Assembly (NCBI RefSeq): GCF_003479605.1 | Contig: NZ_QUHR01000001.1 | Coordinates: 186,001-250,000, forward strand | Reading direction: 5' to 3' | Length of the DNA stretch: 64,000 nt | DNA from: Roseburia sp. AF12-17LB | GTDB taxonomy: Bacteria > Bacillota > Clostridia > Lachnospirales > Lachnospiraceae | Shown here: piece after piece, positions 35,803 to 44,834 of the stretch | How the letters are laid out: every line of letters starts with the position of its first letter | How positions within the stretch are numbered: position 1 is the first letter of the stretch | The notes under the pieces: generated by a model | Told to the model about the DNA's origin: nothing | What the model saw: the letters and a program-made list of their open reading frames with translations, nothing else | The model's database searches: none | Position numbers and translations under genes: made by a program

Positions 35803-37311
35803 ATGTCACAGATTAGAGTAAATCATTTAACATTTGCATATGAGGGAAGCTTTGATAATATTTTCGAAAATGTTTCTTTCTCTATTGATACGGACTGGAA
35901 ACTTGGATTTATCGGAAGAAATGGAAAAGGAAAATCCACGTTTTTAAATTTACTGATGGGAAAATATGAATATACCGGTTCTATTACTTCGAATGCCGTT
36001 TTTGATTATTTCCCATATGATATTTCAGAGGAAAAATGGGAATTTCCGGCGGCGGAATTTGTAGAAGAATTCAAGGCAAATCTTGAATTGTGGAGAGTTT
36101 ATGCGGAGCTTTCGAAGCTGCAGGCAGATGCAGAAATCATGTATCGGCCATGGAAAACACTAAGCTTTGGAGAGCAGACCAAAGTTATGTTGGCAGTCCT
36201 GTTTTCGCAAGGAAATGATTTCCTGCTGATAGACGAACCCACCAATCATCTGGATGATGGGAGCCGGGAAATGGTAAAACAGTATCTTGCATCGAAAAAG
36301 GGCTTTATCCTTGTTTCCCATGACAGGGATTTACTGGATGCCTGCGTAGACCATGTGCTGGTGCTGAATCGCAGTACCATTGAGGTGCAGGCGGGCAACT
36401 TTTCCTCCTGGTGGGAAAATAAAGAGAAGAAAGACAATTTTGCAGTAGCGGAAAATGAAAAGCATAAAAAGGAAATAAGTAAGCTCAACGAAGCAGCAAA
36501 GAGAGTGCGCAACTGGTCGGAAAGGAGCGAGAACAGCAAAATCGGTTTTGACCCCATAAAGGAAAATGACCGGAGCATCAGCACCCGGGCATATATCGGT
36601 TCGAAAACCAAGAAAATGCAGGCAAGAGTAAAGCAGATGGAGCAGCGGATACAGACTGAGATTGCGGAAAAAGAGGGATTGCTGGTGGATTTAGAACAGC
36701 CCATTGATTTGAAACTGAATCCCCTGACACATCATAAAGAAGTACTGGTGTCGGCATATCAGTATGGTTTGCGGTATCAAGATGCCGATAAAATGCTGTT
36801 TGAAAACCAGACCTTTGAAATCAGAAACGGAGACCGTTTATTTATCAGTGGAAAAAATGGAAGCGGAAAGACCAGCCTGATAAAAGCAATTTTAGGAGAA
36901 AAAGAAAATTTTTTGGAACAGGGAGATTTAAGAATTGCGTCCGGAATAGAGATTTCTTATATCAATCAGGACACTTCGCATCTTAGAGGAACCGTGCACT
37001 CTTTTTGCATGGAGCACCAGTTAGAGGAAAGTCTGCTTTGCAGTATTTTGCGGCAGCTTGATATCGGACGGGAACAATTTGTCAAAAAGCTGGAAGAATA
37101 TTCCGAAGGACAGAAGAAAAAGGTAGTGATTGCAGCCAGCCTTTTGAAACCGGCGCATTTGTATATCTGGGATGAACCGCTGAATTATATTGATGTTTTT
37201 TCAAGAATGCAGCTTGAAAATCTGATTCTTAAATATCAGCCAACTATGTTGGTGGTAGACCATGATGTGCGGTTTCGGGAGAAGATTGCAACGAAAACAG
37301 TCTGGTTGTAA
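35803..37311 (+). CDS. Lsa-type ABC-F ribosomal protection protein
   Basis: Soluble twin-ATPase that displaces antibiotics from the ribosomal peptidyl transferase centre; Lsa-type members give resistance to lincosamides, streptogramin A and pleuromutilins. The 502-residue length matches the Lsa group. First ATPase: Walker A GRNGKGKST (38-46), signature LSFGEQ, LLIDEPTNHLD. A charged interdomain linker follows (RNWSERSENSKIGFDPIKE ends in the group's typical ISTRAYIGSKTKKMQ). Second ATPase: SGKNGSGKT, a diverged signature YSEGQKKK and WDEPLNYID. No transmembrane domain. Preceded by a leader attenuator, so probably antibiotic-inducible. Whether it gives resistance must be tested. Confidence 0.9.
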   Translation: MSQIRVNHLTFAYEGSFDNIFENVSFSIDTDWKLGFIGRNGKGKSTFLNLLMGKYEYTGSITSNAVFDYFPYDISEEKWEFPAAEFVEEFKANLELWRVYAELSKLQADAEIMYRPWKTLSFGEQTKVMLAVLFSQGNDFLLIDEPTNHLDDGSREMVKQYLASKKGFILVSHDRDLLDACVDHVLVLNRSTIEVQAGNFSSWWENKEKKDNFAVAENEKHKKEISKLNEAAKRVRNWSERSENSKIGFDPIKENDRSISTRAYIGSKTKKMQARVKQMEQRIQTEIAEKEGLLVDLEQPIDLKLNPLTHHKEVLVSAYQYGLRYQDADKMLFENQTFEIRNGDRLFISGKNGSGKTSLIKAILGEKENFLEQGDLRIASGIEISYINQDTSHLRGTVHSFCMEHQLEESLLCSILRQLDIGREQFVKKLEEYSEGQKKKVVIAASLLKPAHLYIWDEPLNYIDVFSRMQLENLILKYQPTMLVVDHDVRFREKIATKTVWL

Positions 37312-37346
37312 AATGTAACTATAGTTTAGAAAAGAGGACCCACCAT

Positions 37347-37727
37347 ATGACCAAAGAAGAATGGTACCGGCAGCTTTTTGAACATTTATCAGCCTCTAAA
37401 TTCAGAAGCAGCTTTCATTTAAAACAAAAAGATATTGCATATATAAAGGAAAAAGGACTGGATGTAATCCGGGAGCATGCCAGGGATTTTATTGCCAAAA
37501 GGGAGGCACCGGCAGTAATTCCAAACGATGGAAAGCAGACGCCCATGCGGGGACATCCGGTTTTTGTCGCCCAGCATGCAACGGCAACCTGCTGCCGGGA
37601 GTGTATTCGGAAGTGGCACAAGATACAGCCGGGGAAAGAACTGAGTCAGGTGCAGCAGGCTTATCTGGTGGATGTGATTATGACCTGGATAGAAAAAGAG
37701 TTGTCACATTATGATAGCCAAATGTGA
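37347..37727 (+). CDS. DUF4186 family protein
   Basis: Small conserved protein of unknown function. The 126-residue sequence shows the family's FRSSFHLKQKD start, the central block NDGKQTPMRGHPVFVAQHAT and a CCRECIRKWH cysteine/histidine cluster that could bind a metal. It starts 35 bp after the ABC-F gene and may share its transcript, giving it the same antibiotic-linked regulation. No function is established for the family as far as I know. Confidence 0.85.
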   Translation: MTKEEWYRQLFEHLSASKFRSSFHLKQKDIAYIKEKGLDVIREHARDFIAKREAPAVIPNDGKQTPMRGHPVFVAQHATATCCRECIRKWHKIQPGKELSQVQQAYLVDVIMTWIEKELSHYDSQM

Positions 37728-37784
37728 AATTAAATGTTAAAATACCACAATAAGGTTATTACGAAGAGAGAAAGGTATTTTATA

Positions 37785-39230
37785 ATGGTAGTTTCAATTA
37801 TTGAAAAAGTGTATTCATTTTTATGGGGAGACTGGATTAAAATTCCGCTTCCGGGGGGAGGAAGTCTTGGCATTTCACTGCTGATTATTCTGTTGATTCC
37901 GACAGGAATTTATTTTACGATTCGGACAAAGTTTTTACAGATAAGACTGTTCCCGGATATGGTGCGGGCACTGGTAGCAAAGAAGGAGCATAAAGACAGT
38001 CTGTCAACTTTTCAGACGCTGATTGTGTCCACGGCAACCCGTGTGGGAATGGGAAATCTGGTAGGTGTAGTTGCAGCAGTGTCGGCAGGTGGAGCCGGAG
38101 CGGTATTCTGGATGTGGATTACAGCGCTGATCGGTTCTGCTACAGCGTTTATTGAAGCAACTCTGGCACAGCTGCATAAGGAAAAAGATCCGCTGTATGG
38201 CGGTTACCGCGGTGGTCCGGCATATTATATCCATCATTTTTTTGAAGAAAAGCTTGGAAAGAAGAAAAAACATGTGCTGATGGCAGTGTTATTTGCCATA
38301 TCCGGTCTGATTTGCTGGTGTGGAATCAGCCAGGTAATCAGTAATTCGGTGGTATCTTCTTTTGAAAATGCATTTCATATTCCACCTTTGTATACAACAA
38401 TTGTACTGGTGGCAGTTGCGGCGGTGATTGTATTGCGGAAAAATGCAACTGTAAAAGTATTGGATATGATAGTACCGATTATGGCAGTGTGCTATTTCTT
38501 TATTACATTATTTATTATTATCGTAAATTTCCGCAGTATTCCGGGCGTATTTGGCAGGATTTTTGAAGAGGCATTTGGTATCCGGCAGGTAGTATCCGGT
38601 GGATTTGGAGCAGTGCTTATGAATGGAGTTAAGAGAGGACTGTTTTCTAATGAAGCAGGTTCCGGTTCTGCACCTTGTGCAGCGGCAGCAGCGGAATGCG
38701 ATAATCCGGTACGTGCGGGACTGACACAGGCATTGGGCGTATTTATCGATACGATTATCATTTGCAGTTGTACCGCTATGATTATGCTTATTGCACCGGA
38801 AAAGATAATTGCAGGAAAAGCTGGTATGGATTTGCTGCAGTCCACCATGCAGTATCATCTGGGCAGATTCGGAGTTATCTTTATTGCACTGACCTTATTT
38901 CTGTTCAGCTTTTCCACATTTCTTGGAATATTGTTTTATGCCAGAAGCAATGTGGCATATTTATTTGGAGATAAATGGATCTGGCAGACCCTTTATAAAG
39001 TCGTTGCACTGATTATGCTTTTTATCGGCGGAATTGCAACCTATACCTTCGTATGGGATTTAGGCGATGTGGGAATCGGACTGATGACGATATTTAATAT
39101 CGGAATGCTGTATCTTATGGGGGGACAGGCATTGAAGGCACTGTCGGAGTATGAGAAAGAGAAAAAGACAGAAAAAGACAGTAATCAAAATCCGGCACCG
39201 GGAATTATCTTTTTAGAAAAAGAAAAGTAA
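37785..39230 (+). CDS. AGCS-family alanine/glycine:cation symporter
   Basis: Sodium- or proton-coupled small amino acid importer. The 481-residue protein has about ten transmembrane helices and the family segments FQTLIVSTATRVGMGNLVG, GGPAYYI and RGLFSNEAGSGSAPCAAAAA. The longer open frame starts at 37734, but the ATG at 37785 has a GAGAAAGG site and gives the normal N-terminus. It has no operon partner; an NSS transporter with similar expected substrates follows 78 bp later. Confidence 0.93.
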   Translation: MVVSIIEKVYSFLWGDWIKIPLPGGGSLGISLLIILLIPTGIYFTIRTKFLQIRLFPDMVRALVAKKEHKDSLSTFQTLIVSTATRVGMGNLVGVVAAVSAGGAGAVFWMWITALIGSATAFIEATLAQLHKEKDPLYGGYRGGPAYYIHHFFEEKLGKKKKHVLMAVLFAISGLICWCGISQVISNSVVSSFENAFHIPPLYTTIVLVAVAAVIVLRKNATVKVLDMIVPIMAVCYFFITLFIIIVNFRSIPGVFGRIFEEAFGIRQVVSGGFGAVLMNGVKRGLFSNEAGSGSAPCAAAAAECDNPVRAGLTQALGVFIDTIIICSCTAMIMLIAPEKIIAGKAGMDLLQSTMQYHLGRFGVIFIALTLFLFSFSTFLGILFYARSNVAYLFGDKWIWQTLYKVVALIMLFIGGIATYTFVWDLGDVGIGLMTIFNIGMLYLMGGQALKALSEYEKEKKTEKDSNQNPAPGIIFLEKEK

Positions 39231-39308
39231 TAAAAAAGAAGTAGTTATCAAAACCGGTGATTCCATGTTATACTAGGGAGAAAACTACAAAAGGAGAAAT
39301 TTATAGAT

Positions 39309-40664
39309 ATGGGTCGTGAATCATTTAAGTCCCGTCTGGGATTTATACTGGTAAGCGCAGGATGCGCAATCGGAATTGGAAATGTGTGGAGATTTCCGTA
39401 TGTGGCAGGACAGAATGGCGGAGGAATCTTTGTACTGTTCTATCTTATATTCCTGATTGCCATGGGGCTTCCGGTACTGACAATGGAATTAGCAGTCGGA
39501 AGAGCCAGCAGAAAAAGTGCAGTTTTAGGATATAAGGCGTTGGAGAAGCCAAAGAGTAAATGGCATATTCATGGCTGGGTGGCAATTTTCGGCTGTTATA
39601 TGCTGATGATGTATTATACAACGGTTTCCGGCTGGATGGTAACTTATTTCTATAAGTTTGTAAAAGGTGAATTTACCCCGGGAATGGATGTCGAGCAGAC
39701 CGGAGCTGTGTTCAGCAATCTTTTGGCAGATCCCAAACAGATGGCATTCTGGATGATACTGACTGTTGTGGTTGGATTCTTTGTATGTAGCCGCGGCTTG
39801 CAGAACGGATTGGAAAAAATCAGTAAAGTTATGATGAGTGCATTGCTGATACTGATTATTGTCCTTGCAGTACACAGCCTGACACTTTCCGGAGCCGGCG
39901 AGGGATTAAAGTTCTATCTGGTGCCAAATATGGACAGTGTCCGGGAAGTCGGTTTGAAAAATGTAATAACCTCTGCCATGAATCAGGCATTCTTTACTTT
40001 GAGCCTTGGCGTGGCAGCAATGGAGATTTTCGGAAGCTATATGGGAAAAGACCATACGCTGGCAGGAGAAGGAGTACGTATCTGTGCACTGGATACCTTT
40101 GTGGCGATTATGGCAGGATTGATTATTTTTCCGGCATGCTTCAGCTATGGCGTGGAAGTAGGCGTAGGACCAAGCCTTATCTTTGTGACACTGCCAAATG
40201 TCTTTGTAAATATGGGTGGCGGCAGAATCTGGGGCGCACTGTTCTTCCTGTTCATGACATTTGCAAGCTTTTCTACGGTAATTGCCGTATTTGAAAATAT
40301 CATGTCCTTCTGCATGGATATGTTTGGCTGGAAACGCAACAAAGCGGCACTGGTAAATGGAATCATTATTCTTATTGCCAGTCTGCCATGTGTTTTAGGA
40401 TACAATGTGTGGAGCAATCTCCATCTGATTGGCGGAAGGGATGTGCTGGACAGCGAGGATTTTATTGTAAGTAACCTGCTGCTGCCAATCGGTTCTCTTG
40501 TTTACCTGCTGTTCTGTGTGACGAAGTGGGGCTGGGGATTTGACAACTACTTAGAGGAAGCAAATACCGGAAAAGGCATTAAGATTGCAAGAAGATTAAA
40601 GCCATATTTCCAGTTTATCCTTCCGATACTGATTCTGTTTATTTTGATTCAGGGATTGTTATAA
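39309..40664 (+). CDS. Sodium-dependent NSS/SLC6-family transporter
   Basis: Sodium-coupled amino acid or amine importer. The 451-residue protein begins with SRLGFILVSAGCAIGIGNVWRFPY, split here as GFILVSAGCAIG and GNVWRFPY, the sodium- and substrate-binding helix 1 of the family. Eleven or so transmembrane helices are seen, the usual number for bacterial NSS. AGGAG precedes the ATG. A TATACT-like box just upstream suggests its own promoter. The substrate cannot be read from sequence; LeuT-like proteins of gut Firmicutes carry hydrophobic or aromatic amino acids. Confidence 0.93.
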   Translation: MGRESFKSRLGFILVSAGCAIGIGNVWRFPYVAGQNGGGIFVLFYLIFLIAMGLPVLTMELAVGRASRKSAVLGYKALEKPKSKWHIHGWVAIFGCYMLMMYYTTVSGWMVTYFYKFVKGEFTPGMDVEQTGAVFSNLLADPKQMAFWMILTVVVGFFVCSRGLQNGLEKISKVMMSALLILIIVLAVHSLTLSGAGEGLKFYLVPNMDSVREVGLKNVITSAMNQAFFTLSLGVAAMEIFGSYMGKDHTLAGEGVRICALDTFVAIMAGLIIFPACFSYGVEVGVGPSLIFVTLPNVFVNMGGGRIWGALFFLFMTFASFSTVIAVFENIMSFCMDMFGWKRNKAALVNGIIILIASLPCVLGYNVWSNLHLIGGRDVLDSEDFIVSNLLLPIGSLVYLLFCVTKWGWGFDNYLEEANTGKGIKIARRLKPYFQFILPILILFILIQGLL

Positions 40665-40723
40665 AAGAGGAAAAAGATTGTAATTACAGGAAGCATATGC
40701 GATTGCATCATTAAAAATAAAGT

Positions 40724-40797
40724 GTGCACTGCGGCGTATAAGGTAGATGTCGCAAGCGACCGCCGCAGGCGCAAGAAGGTGCCAGGGCACATTCTTT
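40724..40797 (+). repeat. GC-rich structured repeat, family 2, copy 2
   Basis: GTGCACTGCGGCG (40724-40736) and CGCCGCAGGCGC (40761-40772) pair around the small hairpin GTCGC-AA-GCGAC, then comes a terminator-like hairpin (AGAAGGTGCC against GGCACATTCT, one mismatch) with TTTA. It is nearly identical to 18012-18087 and, like that copy, lies between convergent genes (NSS transporter and SulP). Confidence 0.75.
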
Positions 40798-40808
40798 ATT
40801 CTCAAATT

Positions 40809-42455
40809 TTATTTTACCAGTGCTTCTGCATAATCCAGTGCATCCACAATATTGTGATGGAAATTTTCTTTTCCAACTAATTCAATAAAACCATCTTTTT
40901 CCATCACGCGCATTGGCTGCTCATTGACATGGGAGAATACCAGCGTGATATTTTTGCGTTTTGCACGGTTGGCAAGCTCATGGAGAGAACGCATTGCGCT
41001 GGCATCAATGGCAGGAACGCTACGCATACGGATGACAACAACCTTCGTATGATGGTTACTGTTGATATTAAGAATCTGGTCTGCTGCGGCGAAAAACATC
41101 GGACCGCAGATTTCAAAAACACTGATGGAATGCGGGATGTCACGCAGTTTTTCCGCTTCACCCGGTGTAATGTCAGGAGAATCTGTGTATTTCCATGCTT
41201 TGATATCAGCTGTTTCTGCCATACGTTTCATAAAGAGCAGAGCTGCTAATACAACATCGATTTCGATGGCAACCACAAGGTCGAAAAATACTGTTAAGAA
41301 AAAGGTTGCAACCAGAACGATGATGTCACTCTTAGGTGCCATCTTACAAAGGCGGAAGAAAGAGGACCAGTCTGCCATGTTAGCGGCAACTACTAAAAGT
41401 ACGGCAGCCAGTGTTGTCATAGGAATCAGTGCAGCCAGCGGCATCAACACCAGAAGAATAATGGTTAAAGTGATGCAGTGGGTGATTCCGGCAATCGGAG
41501 TACGTCCACCGTTTCGGACATTGGCAGCAGTTCTGGCAATGGCTCCGGTGGCAGGAATTCCGCCGAAGAGACCGGAGAAAATATTTCCAAGCCCCTGTCC
41601 CACTAACTCAGCATTGGATTTATGGGTATCGCCAATCATACCATCGGAAACAACAGCAGACAGTAAGGACTCAATTCCAGCTAAGATTGCAATGGTAAAT
41701 GCCGGGGACAACATTTCCTGTACCAGCTTCATGGAAAGGGATGGAACATGAAAACCTGGAAATGCAGAATTTAATTCCCCGTAAACACTTCCGATGGTAT
41801 TGACCGGAAGCTTGGCAAAATAAACCACTGCTGTTGTTACGATAATCGCAATCAGAGACCCCGGAATCTTATCGGTAACCTTCGGCCAGAGCAGCATAAT
41901 TGCAACAGCCGCAATGCCAATCAGGGTTGCAGTCAGGTTGATGGAGCGGATATTTTTTGCATATACAATTACTTTATCTAAGAATTCAGAAGGAACAGAG
42001 GCAATATCCATACCGAAGAAATCCTTTAACTGTCCTACAAATAAAGTAACTGCGATTCCACAGGTAAATCCGGTGGTAATGGTATAGGGAATGTATTTAA
42101 TCAGGGAGCCAAAACGGCAGATTCCCATAATTACTAAGATAATACCGGCAAGAATGGTAGCAACAATCAGACCGTCGGTTCCATACTCTGCAACGATGCC
42201 ATAGATGATAACAACGAAAGCGGCAGTCGGACCGCCAATCTGTACACGGCTTCCGCCAAAGAATGAAATAAAAAATCCTGCGATAATTGCAGTATAAAGC
42301 CCCTGTTCCGGACCAACACCGGATGCAATCGCAAGGGCAATCGATAGTGGCAGAGCGATGATGGCAACAATGATACCGGAAATGATATCCTTCATCAGCT
42401 GCTCCTTCGTGTAGCCCTTCATCACATCAAAGAGCTTTGGTCGTAGTTCGTTCAT
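40809..42455 (-). CDS. SulP-family anion transporter with STAS domain
   Basis: Membrane carrier for sulfate, bicarbonate or related anions. The 548-residue protein has 10-14 transmembrane segments with the family's ALPLSIALAIASGVGPEQGL and VQIGGPTAAFVVI signatures, and a cytoplasmic STAS domain at the C-terminus (about 430-545, VIRMRSVPAIDASAMRSL). The start MNELRPKLFD follows an AGGAG site. It is monocistronic. No sulfate-reduction or carbonic anhydrase gene is adjacent that would point to the anion. Confidence 0.92.
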   Translation of the reverse strand: MNELRPKLFDVMKGYTKEQLMKDIISGIIVAIIALPLSIALAIASGVGPEQGLYTAIIAGFFISFFGGSRVQIGGPTAAFVVIIYGIVAEYGTDGLIVATILAGIILVIMGICRFGSLIKYIPYTITTGFTCGIAVTLFVGQLKDFFGMDIASVPSEFLDKVIVYAKNIRSINLTATLIGIAAVAIMLLWPKVTDKIPGSLIAIIVTTAVVYFAKLPVNTIGSVYGELNSAFPGFHVPSLSMKLVQEMLSPAFTIAILAGIESLLSAVVSDGMIGDTHKSNAELVGQGLGNIFSGLFGGIPATGAIARTAANVRNGGRTPIAGITHCITLTIILLVLMPLAALIPMTTLAAVLLVVAANMADWSSFFRLCKMAPKSDIIVLVATFFLTVFFDLVVAIEIDVVLAALLFMKRMAETADIKAWKYTDSPDITPGEAEKLRDIPHSISVFEICGPMFFAAADQILNINSNHHTKVVVIRMRSVPAIDASAMRSLHELANRAKRKNITLVFSHVNEQPMRVMEKDGFIELVGKENFHHNIVDALDYAEALVK

Positions 42456-42782
42456 AATAAAATCTCCTCATTTGTTCCTTTGTTTATAGTGGAAGATGAA
42501 ATTTCTGTTTTGTCAGGATATCTGCACAGATATTCCAGAATACAGCGAAAACTTCACTTTCCCCCACTAAACACGCAATTCAAAAGTTTAGCACTCTTAT
42601 AGTCTTATTTCAATGACAAAATCCAAGTTTCAGCCATTTGGTCAACAAATTTGAAAAAATAAAATTTTTTTGGAAATTTTAAAACCTCATCCATTTTTCA
42701 TCCGTCTAGCAAGTGAAAGGAGGAAGAGCAATGCATGAGAGGGAAACTTTTATAACGATGGCAAAAGAGGATATCAAAAATC
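42456..42782. other. Intergenic region upstream of the sulP-type gene
   Basis: About 330 bp with AT-rich tracts (for example around 42650-42690). It should hold the minus-strand promoter of the SulP gene, but I see no convincing -35/-10 pair. Near its right end an AAAGGAGG site and ATG (42731) open a 21-codon frame ending at 42796, which I do not recognise; it may be the 5' end of a lost gene. Confidence 0.4.
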
Positions 42783-42941
42783 AGAAGTTTACATAATGGA
42801 GTAGACTATAGTATGGTTTTTGATTATAATTATTATATTAGTAACAATGGTGATATAAAGGCAGCCTTTGGAAATGATTTGAAGAGTTACTATATGCATT
42901 ATATGTCCAATGGAAAAGCAGAAGGAAGAACTGCTAAATAG
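42783..42941 (+). pseudogene. C-terminal fragment of a secreted/surface protein repeat
   Basis: The frame from 42783 to the TAG at 42939-42941 encodes about 52 residues of the repeat type seen in secreted cell-surface proteins of Lachnospiraceae: NGVDYSMVFDYNYYI, then NNGDIKAAFGNDLKSYYMHY and NGKAEGR. The pattern of tyrosine pairs, D-x-K-x-A-F-G and H-Y...G-x-x-E-G-R is distinctive. No start codon, signal peptide or upstream part is present, so it is the tail of a gene mostly deleted. Confidence 0.6.
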
Positions 42942-42967
42942 TGTGCCAGGAACAAAGGAGAATGAAG

Positions 42968-43195
42968 ATGTGGAAAGAGTTTAAGAAGTTTGCAGTAAGA
43001 GGAAATATGTTAGACCTTGCAGTCGGTGAGATTATCGGTGGTGCTTTTAATTAACTGGTAAGCTCGCTGGTAGACAATGTAATTATGCCGATTCTTAGTC
43101 TTGTAGTTGGAAGACTGGATTTCAGTAACTGGTTTATTCCACTGGAAGCAACACGCTGTCCACATTGTACAAGCATGCTTGAAATCGAAGGGTAA
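42968..43195 (+). pseudogene. mscL: Broken large-conductance mechanosensitive channel gene
   Basis: The frame from the ATG at 42968 reads [20 protein letters not shown], then GEIIGGAFN, a clear MscL N-terminus, but an in-frame TAA interrupts it at codon 29 (43052-43054). Reading on in the same frame gives LVSSLVDNVIMPILSLVVGR and LDFSNWFIPL, again MscL. It then jumps to EATRCPHCTSMLEIEG, which resembles the C-terminal zinc-like tail of MscL proteins, so the second transmembrane helix is deleted. Both a stop codon and an internal deletion disable the gene. Confidence 0.85.
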
Positions 43196-43254
43196 GATAA
43201 AAAGCAGAATTTGAAAACAGAATTGAAAAATGAAATAAAAAACAGGATGTACCA

Positions 43255-44202
43255 ATGAAACTATATTTAGCTCCCTTAGAGGGAATTACAGGATATGTAT
43301 ACCGGCAGGCTTACCATGCATGCTATGAAGATGCCGACAAATATTTTACACCATTTTTAGCTCCACATACGAAGCGAAGCTTCAATGCCAGAGAAAGAAA
43401 TGATTTAATCCCAGAGCATAATGCTGGCATGTATACCGTGCCACAGGTGCTGTCAAAGAGCGGAGAAGATGTGGCAGCAATTGCAGAAGAGCTGAAAGCA
43501 TTTGGCTATCAGGAAATTAATATCAACGCCGGATGCCCTTCCGGAACGGTAGTATCGAAGGGAAGAGGTGCCGGACTTTTAGATGATGAAAGAGCCTTGC
43601 TTCATTTCCTGGATGAAATGTTTGAAAAGACGGATGCAGAGATTTCCATTAAGACAAGACTTGGCATGGAATATCCGGATGAATTTGAAGGCATTTTAAA
43701 AATATACAATCGTTTCCCGATAAAGGAGCTGATTTTACATCCCCGTGTCAGAGAAGATTATTATAAAAATAAGCCGGATTGGACGATGGTAGAGTATGCA
43801 CTGGAGTACAGCAGGAATCCGCTGGTTTACAATGGAGATATTTTTACAGTGGAAGATTATGAGCGGTTTACAGAACGTTTTCCAACGATAGATGCCATTA
43901 TGTTAGGGCGTGGTGTTATAAGAGACCCGGCACTCATAGAGAAAATCCGCTCCGGTAGCACAATAGACAGGGCTGCTGAATTAAAGCGGCTTTATACATT
44001 TCACAATAAGCTGGTTGCCGGCTATCAGGAAGAAATGTCCGGGGAGAAAAATGTCCTCTTTAAAATGAAAGAATTGTGGTTTTATCTTGGCACACAGTTT
44101 ACCGGAATTGAAAAACCGTTGAAGAAGATAAAGAAAGCAAACAGCCTGATAGAATACCAGGCTGCTGTTTCAGAGATATTTTCAACTGGTGCTGGAAAAT
44201 AA
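43255..44202 (+). CDS. tRNA-dihydrouridine synthase family protein
   Basis: FMN-dependent reductase expected to make dihydrouridine in tRNA. The 315-residue TIM-barrel protein begins KLYLAPLEGITGYVYR, has the catalytic-cysteine motif NINAGCPSG, then IKTRLGMEYP, LILHPR and VYNGDIF, with IMLGRGVIRDP near the C-terminus. These are the standard Dus blocks. AGGATG lies before the ATG. It follows directly on the broken mscL. The position modified in tRNA cannot be assigned. Confidence 0.9.
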   Translation: MKLYLAPLEGITGYVYRQAYHACYEDADKYFTPFLAPHTKRSFNARERNDLIPEHNAGMYTVPQVLSKSGEDVAAIAEELKAFGYQEININAGCPSGTVVSKGRGAGLLDDERALLHFLDEMFEKTDAEISIKTRLGMEYPDEFEGILKIYNRFPIKELILHPRVREDYYKNKPDWTMVEYALEYSRNPLVYNGDIFTVEDYERFTERFPTIDAIMLGRGVIRDPALIEKIRSGSTIDRAAELKRLYTFHNKLVAGYQEEMSGEKNVLFKMKELWFYLGTQFTGIEKPLKKIKKANSLIEYQAAVSEIFSTGAGK

Positions 44203-44280
44203 CCGAAAGAGTCAAATGACATAGAATCATGATGTAATATCAATTGATATGCAATAAAAATTATCACACGATATAAATTG

Positions 44281-44733
44281 CTATTCGGTATAAATGGGTG
44301 AAATAGAAACATCGTCCCCATCCAAAGTCAGAATAGCGATAGTACAGGAGGAACCACTGCGGCTTCGACCGGCACTGCCCGGATTGATGAAAGTAGTGGT
44401 TCCCCTTTTGCTTACTTCATAATGGTGGGTATGCCCGGTAATAATAAAATCTGCTTCCGGTTGTGGATAAGGCAAATCGCTTTTCTTATGGATGAGATAG
44501 AAAATCTTCCCACCAATGGGAGCCGCCAGAGTCTCCGGCAGATATTTCGTCCATTCGCCTTTGTCGCAGTTCCCCTTGATAATATAAAGCGGAACATGCA
44601 GTTCTTTTAAAGTTTCATAACATTTGAGACTTCCAATATCTCCTGCGTGCAGAAGATAATCACAGCTTTGCAGCTCGTCTAAAAATGTATCCTTTAATAC
44701 ACCATGTGTATCTGATAAAATTCCAATTTTCAT
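44281..44733 (-). CDS. YfcE/MJ0936-type metallophosphoesterase
   Basis: Small calcineurin-like phosphodiesterase. The 150-residue protein carries the metal-binding blocks GILSDTHG (4-11), LLHAGDIG, KGNCDKG, TGHTHHYE and NPGSAGRSR. Length and motifs match the YfcE/MJ0936 family, some members of which hydrolyse phosphodiesters in vitro; the physiological substrate is unknown. The cysteine in GNCDKG replaces nothing essential. It is convergent with dus. Confidence 0.9.
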   Translation of the reverse strand: MKIGILSDTHGVLKDTFLDELQSCDYLLHAGDIGSLKCYETLKELHVPLYIIKGNCDKGEWTKYLPETLAAPIGGKIFYLIHKKSDLPYPQPEADFIITGHTHHYEVSKRGTTTFINPGSAGRSRSGSSCTIAILTLDGDDVSISPIYTE

Positions 44734-44834
44734 AAAATGTACCTTTTTGTATGTGTCCTATTAAATTGCGAGGGCGGGATTGCTGGTTTGGGGTTACTTT
44801 TTCATTTTATAACGGTTATAATGAAATAACAAGT

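Noticed and set aside
41062..41751. A 229-codon plus-strand frame opposite the SulP gene
   Set aside because: It is antisense to a gene with strong family motifs; its product is low in recognisable structure and has no ribosome binding site.
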